Shown here one piece after another: positions 6,393 through 8,871 of a DNA stretch of 8,871 nt. The notes under the pieces are model-generated. The model made no database searches, had not been told where the DNA came from, and was given only the letters and a program-made list of their open reading frames with translations. The DNA is taken from the NCBI GenBank assembly GCA_945907335.1, contig CAMDSU010000066.1, forward strand, positions 1 through 8,871, given 5' to 3'. How positions within the stretch are numbered: the stretch's first letter is position 1; each line of letters begins with the position of its first letter. Source of the stretch: Bordetella parapertussis (GTDB taxonomy: Bacteria > Pseudomonadota > Gammaproteobacteria > Burkholderiales > Burkholderiaceae_C). The position numbers and the translations under genes were made by a program.

Positions 6393-7528
6393 GCCAGCCA
6401 TTGCATGGCCTTGGTGCGCAAGGCGGTTTGTTTGCCACCAAGCACAAAGCCTCGACAGCGGCCATCCTCCGCCATGAATTGCCAGACATGCTCCTCGCTG
6501 GTTTGCCAGTTGCCCACAGTGCCCGGCTCAGGCAAGGCCAGCAACAAGGCAAATGCCGGTGTCTTTACCGCCACCGGCATGACAGGAAAGACGACGTCGG
6601 TTGGCGTGCCCGCCAGCGTGGCGCCCAACGCCCGCGCAGCCGTCATGATGGGCATGACATAGGGCAAGACACGGTCACCTGCCGAAGCATATTGCGCCAC
6701 ATCGCCCAAGGCGTATACATGCGGGTCGCTGGTTTGCAATTGAGTGTTCACCCGTACCCCGCGGTCACAAGCCAAACCGGCCTGCGCCAGCCACGCGGTG
6801 TCGGGACGCAAACCAATGGCACTGAGCACCATGTCCACTTGCAATGTTTCACCGCTGTGCAAATGCGCCTGCAAGGCGGGGCCTTGGTGTGAAACGCTGC
6901 TGACCCGGTTGTTCAAATGCCAGACCACGCCCAAAGCGCCAAGCGCCTGGTGCAATGGTGCGCTCGCCGCTTCTGGCAGCAAGGCCGCCAAAGGACGCGT
7001 TGCCGGGTCAACCACATGCACCTGAAAGCCAGCGCCCGCCAAGTCGTTGGCGAATTCACAGCCGATCAAACCCGCGCCCATGATCAGCACCTTCGCACCA
7101 GGCTGCAAGCGCTCACGCAGCAGCGCGTAATCCGCCCATTGATTGACGGACAAAACGCGGTCAGCGGCATCGCCTTCCAACGGCAGCCGAATCGGCTCGG
7201 CACCCAAGGCCAGCACCAAGCGGCTATAGGAAAACACCTGCGTGTCGGTATGCAGTTCACGGTTCGCCAGATGCAATGCATGTGCGTGCGAATGGGCATG
7301 GCATTGCACATTCAAACTTGCAGCCAAGTCAGCAGCCAGGCCATTGACCAATTGCTGGGCAGTTTTGCCTTGGGCAAATGCGGTGGACAAGGCCGGTTTG
7401 GGATAGGCGTCCCCCGAGGAAGCCGTGACCAGCACCACCGGGGTTTGGCTGTCGTGCTTGCGAAATTCTTTGATGCTGGTCCAGCCGGCCAAGCCGCTGC
7501 CCAGCACCACCACGGGGGCGTCAGTCAT
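6386..7528 (-). CDS. rubB: Rubredoxin-NAD(+) reductase
   Basis: FAD flavoprotein that moves electrons from NAD(P)H to rubredoxin. At 380 residues it matches the short single-subunit reductases of Pseudomonas and Acinetobacter (about 380-393). Motifs in order: N-terminal FAD-binding VVVLGSGLAGW (6-16), the KPALSTAFAQGK segment (44-55), LVLALGAEP (104-112), the second Rossmann loop for NAD VLIMGAGLIGCEFA (147-160), and the FAD-closing VYALGDVAQY (271-280). There is no N-terminal CxxC, ruling out thioredoxin reductase, and no Rieske or ferredoxin domain. The start overlaps a good GAGGT six bases upstream, located in the last codons of the rubredoxin gene. Only two bases separate the genes, so they are almost certainly co-transcribed and translationally linked. 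An unusual stretch at 76-87 (CHAHSHAHALHL) packs five histidines and a cysteine into twelve residues. Confidence 0.88.
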   Translation of the reverse strand: MTDAPVVVLGSGLAGWTSIKEFRKHDSQTPVVLVTASSGDAYPKPALSTAFAQGKTAQQLVNGLAADLAASLNVQCHAHSHAHALHLANRELHTDTQVFSYSRLVLALGAEPIRLPLEGDAADRVLSVNQWADYALLRERLQPGAKVLIMGAGLIGCEFANDLAGAGFQVHVVDPATRPLAALLPEAASAPLHQALGALGVVWHLNNRVSSVSHQGPALQAHLHSGETLQVDMVLSAIGLRPDTAWLAQAGLACDRGVRVNTQLQTSDPHVYALGDVAQYASAGDRVLPYVMPIMTAARALGATLAGTPTDVVFPVMPVAVKTPAFALLLALPEPGTVGNWQTSEEHVWQFMAEDGRCRGFVLGGKQTALRTKAMQWLAA

Positions 7529-7530
7529 GC

Positions 7531-7707
7531 TCAGACCTCGACCATTTCGAAATCAGCCTTGGCCACGCCACAGTCCGGGCAGGTCCATTCTGCGGGCACA
7601 TCGGCCCAGCGGGTGCCCGCGGCGATCTTGTCCTCGGGACGACCGGCGGCTTCGTCATAAATGAAACCGCACACGATGCAAACATAGGTGTTGAAAGAGT
7701 TGCTCAT
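7531..7707 (-). CDS. Rubredoxin (58 residues)
   Basis: A small one-iron electron carrier. The two CxxCG knuckles [14 protein letters not shown] and [14 protein letters not shown] supply the four iron ligands Cys10, Cys13, Cys43 and Cys46. The [16 protein letters not shown] segment is the standard rubredoxin core, and 58 residues is slightly longer than the classical 52-54. AGGAG lies eight bases before ATG 7707. Two bases separate its TGA from the reductase start, and 56 bases separate it from the rubrerythrin stop. The order rubrerythrin, rubredoxin, reductase implies that it carries electrons from the reductase to rubrerythrin. A role with an alkane hydroxylase is possible for this family, but no such gene is in the window. 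Confidence 0.95.
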   Translation of the reverse strand: MSNSFNTYVCIVCGFIYDEAAGRPEDKIAAGTRWADVPAEWTCPDCGVAKADFEMVEV

Positions 7708-7763
7708 AAATTGCTCCTGAAATAACAGTAGGAAAAAAGGTGGAGTATCGCCAACGCAGCGAA

Positions 7764-8246
7764 TCAGGCCGTGGCTTGTTGCAAGCGTGCTTTGTAGTGG
7801 TTGGCGTGGCGCTCTTCCACCTTGGCCAATGCGGCAAAGCGTTTTTGCGCCTTGGCCAAGGTGGCGGCAAATTGCGCAGCGTGTGTTTTGGATTCTTCGA
7901 TTTGCTCGTTCATCTCGGCCACCGCAGCGGCGTTGCCCTCCTCTTCGGCGGTACGACGGAATGAAGGGTACATCTCGGTGTACTCGTAGGTTTCGCCGTC
8001 AATCGCGATTTGCAAGGCCTTGGCGGGTGTCATGTCGGCTTTGGGGTAGAGCAAATCAAGGTGACCAAACGCATGCTGCAATTCTTGGTCAGCAGTTTCC
8101 TCAAACGTGCGGGCGGTTTCCTCGTCGCCCATGGCGCGGGCGATGCGGGCGAAATAACGGTACTTGGTGTGAGCCATGGATTCGCCGGCAAAGGCGGACT
8201 CAAGGTTGGCCATGGTTTTGATCTCTGGGCGCTGCTGGGTACTCAT
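7764..8246 (-). CDS. Rubrerythrin lacking the C-terminal rubredoxin domain
   Basis: A ferritin-like diiron protein expected to reduce hydrogen peroxide to water in the cytoplasm. The start at 8246 has AGGAG five bases upstream. A longer frame from 8300 is rejected because its first codons overlap the predicted -10 box. From this start (160 residues) the visible ligand motifs are [10 protein letters not shown] (Glu22), [11 protein letters not shown] (Glu55, His58), [12 protein letters not shown] (Glu85, Glu88), and two candidate C-terminal helices: [11 protein letters not shown] (Glu118, His122) and [11 protein letters not shown] (Glu144, His147). Which of these last two supplies the iron ligands is not clear. 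Typical rubrerythrin (about 190 residues) ends in a CxxC rubredoxin domain, which is absent here; the separate rubredoxin gene downstream probably takes its place. This resembles single-domain forms such as sulerythrin. Confidence 0.9.
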   Translation of the reverse strand: MSTQQRPEIKTMANLESAFAGESMAHTKYRYFARIARAMGDEETARTFEETADQELQHAFGHLDLLYPKADMTPAKALQIAIDGETYEYTEMYPSFRRTAEEEGNAAAVAEMNEQIEESKTHAAQFAATLAKAQKRFAALAKVEERHANHYKARLQQATA

Positions 8247-8287
8247 AAAAACTCCTGTGATTGATAAAATGAATCGGAACAGGAGAA

Positions 8288-8317
8288 ATGATAGAGGCAA
8301 TTGATTTAAATTGCCAA
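8288..8317 (-). promoter_or_regulatory. Promoter of the rubrerythrin-rubredoxin-reductase operon
   Basis: On the minus strand the -35 box TTGGCA (8312-8317) and the -10 box TATCAT (8288-8293) are 18 bases apart, each one mismatch from consensus. The predicted start near 8282 gives a leader of about 35 bases ending in the AGGAG site. The inverted repeat GGCAATT...AATTGCC occupies the spacer and touches both boxes, a position suited to a repressor. Confidence 0.55.
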
Positions 8318-8346
8318 TTGATTCTTGCTAACTCATTGATAGAGGC
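8289..8346. repeat. Cluster of short direct and inverted repeats at the operon promoter
   Basis: TGATAGAGGC occurs twice in direct orientation (8289-8298 and 8337-8346, 48 bases apart). CAATTGATT occurs twice (8298-8306 and 8315-8323, 17 bases apart). GGCAATT (8296-8302) and AATTGCC (8309-8315) form an inverted repeat with a 6-base centre. These fill most of the space between the aminopeptidase gene and the rubrerythrin start and look like regulator binding sites. I could not match them to OxyR, PerR or IscR consensus sites with confidence. Confidence 0.5.
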
Positions 8347-8366
8347 TATTCAGTGTGGGTTTTCTA

Positions 8367-8871
8367 TCAACCCCGCATCAAAGCTTCAATTTCATCCGCA
8401 TCGACCGGCACACCCCGGCTGATCAGCTCACAGCCGCTGGCGGTAACGATGGCGTCGTCTTCTATACGAATGCCAATGTGCCAGAACTGCTCGGGCACGC
8501 CGTCGCCCGGGCGCACGTACAAGCCCGGCTCTAGCGTCAGTACCATGCCCGGGTGCAGCACCCGGCTGGGGCGGGCTTGCACCACCACGCCGGTGATCGG
8601 GTCAGCCTTGGGCGGCTCGGTGTTGGCCTCGCCGGGCTCGACATAGCTGCCGCAATCATGCACATCCATGCCCAACCAGTGACTGGTGCGGTGCATGTAA
8701 AACGGGAAATAAGCTTTCTTTTCGATCACGTCTTGCAAAGTGCCGTGTTTGTCATGCGACAACAAGCCCACATCCAACAAGCCTTGCGACAGTACTTTCA
8801 ATGCGGCGTTGTGCGGGTCGTTGAACCGCGCACCGGCGCGGGTGGCATCTGCGGCGGCGTACTGAGCGGCC
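8367..8871 (-). CDS. pepP: Xaa-Pro aminopeptidase (aminopeptidase P), C-terminal part
   Basis: A dimanganese peptidase of the M24 'pita-bread' family that removes an N-terminal residue preceding proline. The frame stays open to the right edge, so only about 167 C-terminal residues are present and the start lies outside the window. Visible signatures: MHRTSHWLGMDVHDCG, with the active-site His at 8691-8693 and the metal-ligand His at 8679-8681; LTLEPGLYV, with metal-ligand Glu at 8529-8531; and GIRIEDDAIVT, with metal-ligand Glu at 8460-8462. They match E. coli PepP His350, His354, Glu383 and Glu406. Compared with E. coli, about 16-20 extra residues follow DVHDCG (an EPGEANTEPPKADP stretch). 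The TTG at 8799-8801 is internal, not a start. The gene precedes the rubrerythrin operon on the same strand, but the 120-base gap with a promoter suggests separate transcription. Confidence 0.92.
   Translation of the reverse strand, partial: AAQYAAADATRAGARFNDPHNAALKVLSQGLLDVGLLSHDKHGTLQDVIEKKAYFPFYMHRTSHWLGMDVHDCGSYVEPGEANTEPPKADPITGVVVQARPSRVLHPGMVLTLEPGLYVRPGDGVPEQFWHIGIRIEDDAIVTASGCELISRGVPVDADEIEALMRG

Noticed and set aside
6917..7660. A 247-codon plus-strand frame opposite the rubredoxin and reductase genes
   Set aside because: It is antisense to two genes with clear motifs and runs across their junction; composition is that of a shadow frame.
7708..7763. A small hairpin (TCGC/GCGA) followed by T6 between rubrerythrin and rubredoxin
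   Set aside because: The stem has only 4 pairs and the T run starts several bases later; it is too weak to call a terminator or attenuator.
8247..8300. An 18-residue N-terminal extension of rubrerythrin starting at ATG 8300
   Set aside because: The ATG at 8246 has an excellent AGGAG site, the protein from there begins like other rubrerythrins, and the predicted -10 box and start site lie within or downstream of 8300.
8336..8370. TTGATAG...CTATCAA as a terminator for pepP
   Set aside because: The 7-base arms enclose a 21-base loop, the stem is AT-rich, and no T run follows on the minus strand.
8367..8801. A short separate gene starting with TTG at 8801
   Set aside because: The frame is open through to the window edge and the upstream codons continue the aminopeptidase P fold; the TTG is an internal Leu codon.

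Overview
This window reads as an ordinary chromosomal stretch from a betaproteobacterium, probably of the Burkholderiales and perhaps close to the Comamonadaceae. That placement is an inference. It rests on protein style (an MaeB-type malic enzyme fused to a phosphotransacetylase domain, a betaproteobacterial-looking glutaryl-CoA dehydrogenase and aminopeptidase P) and on moderately GC-rich coding sequence. No marker gene settles it, and no complete insertion sequence, CRISPR array, tRNA or rRNA is visible.

Layout. Bases 2-2312 carry two plus-strand genes: the 3' part of glutaryl-CoA dehydrogenase (gcdH) and complete mnmA (tRNA 2-thiouridylase). From 2530 to the right edge every gene is on the minus strand. 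In order of transcription, right to left, these are the C-terminal part of a PepP-type Xaa-Pro aminopeptidase, a rubrerythrin without its rubredoxin domain, a 58-residue rubredoxin, a rubredoxin-NAD(+) reductase, a small outer-membrane beta-barrel protein, maeB, and a barstar-like protein. The two blocks converge on a 217-base gap. That gap holds a perfect inverted repeat around a GGGGTCAGACACC core, a 43-codon reading frame folded over a long imperfect hairpin, and a clear terminator for the barstar-like gene.

How the genes work together. The clearest functional unit is rubrerythrin, rubredoxin and rubredoxin reductase at 6386-8246. By established biochemistry these three form an electron chain from NAD(P)H through FAD and an Fe(Cys)4 rubredoxin to a diiron peroxidase that removes hydrogen peroxide. 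A good promoter sits inside a cluster of short repeats directly in front of it. The outer-membrane protein and maeB follow on the same strand with small gaps. maeB links malate to pyruvate and NADPH; gcdH feeds lysine, tryptophan and aromatic breakdown products into crotonyl-CoA.

Most worth a second look are the solitary barstar-like gene, which keeps the barnase-binding acidic residues but has no ribonuclease beside it, and its 5' leader. The leader has a near-consensus promoter, a 14-base palindrome, a 12-base inverted repeat ending next to the ribosome binding site, and a perfect DnaA-box sequence. Other points are the split rubrerythrin system and the likely transposase-associated remnant between mnmA and the barstar-like gene. 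I saw no clear evidence of a wholly new system.
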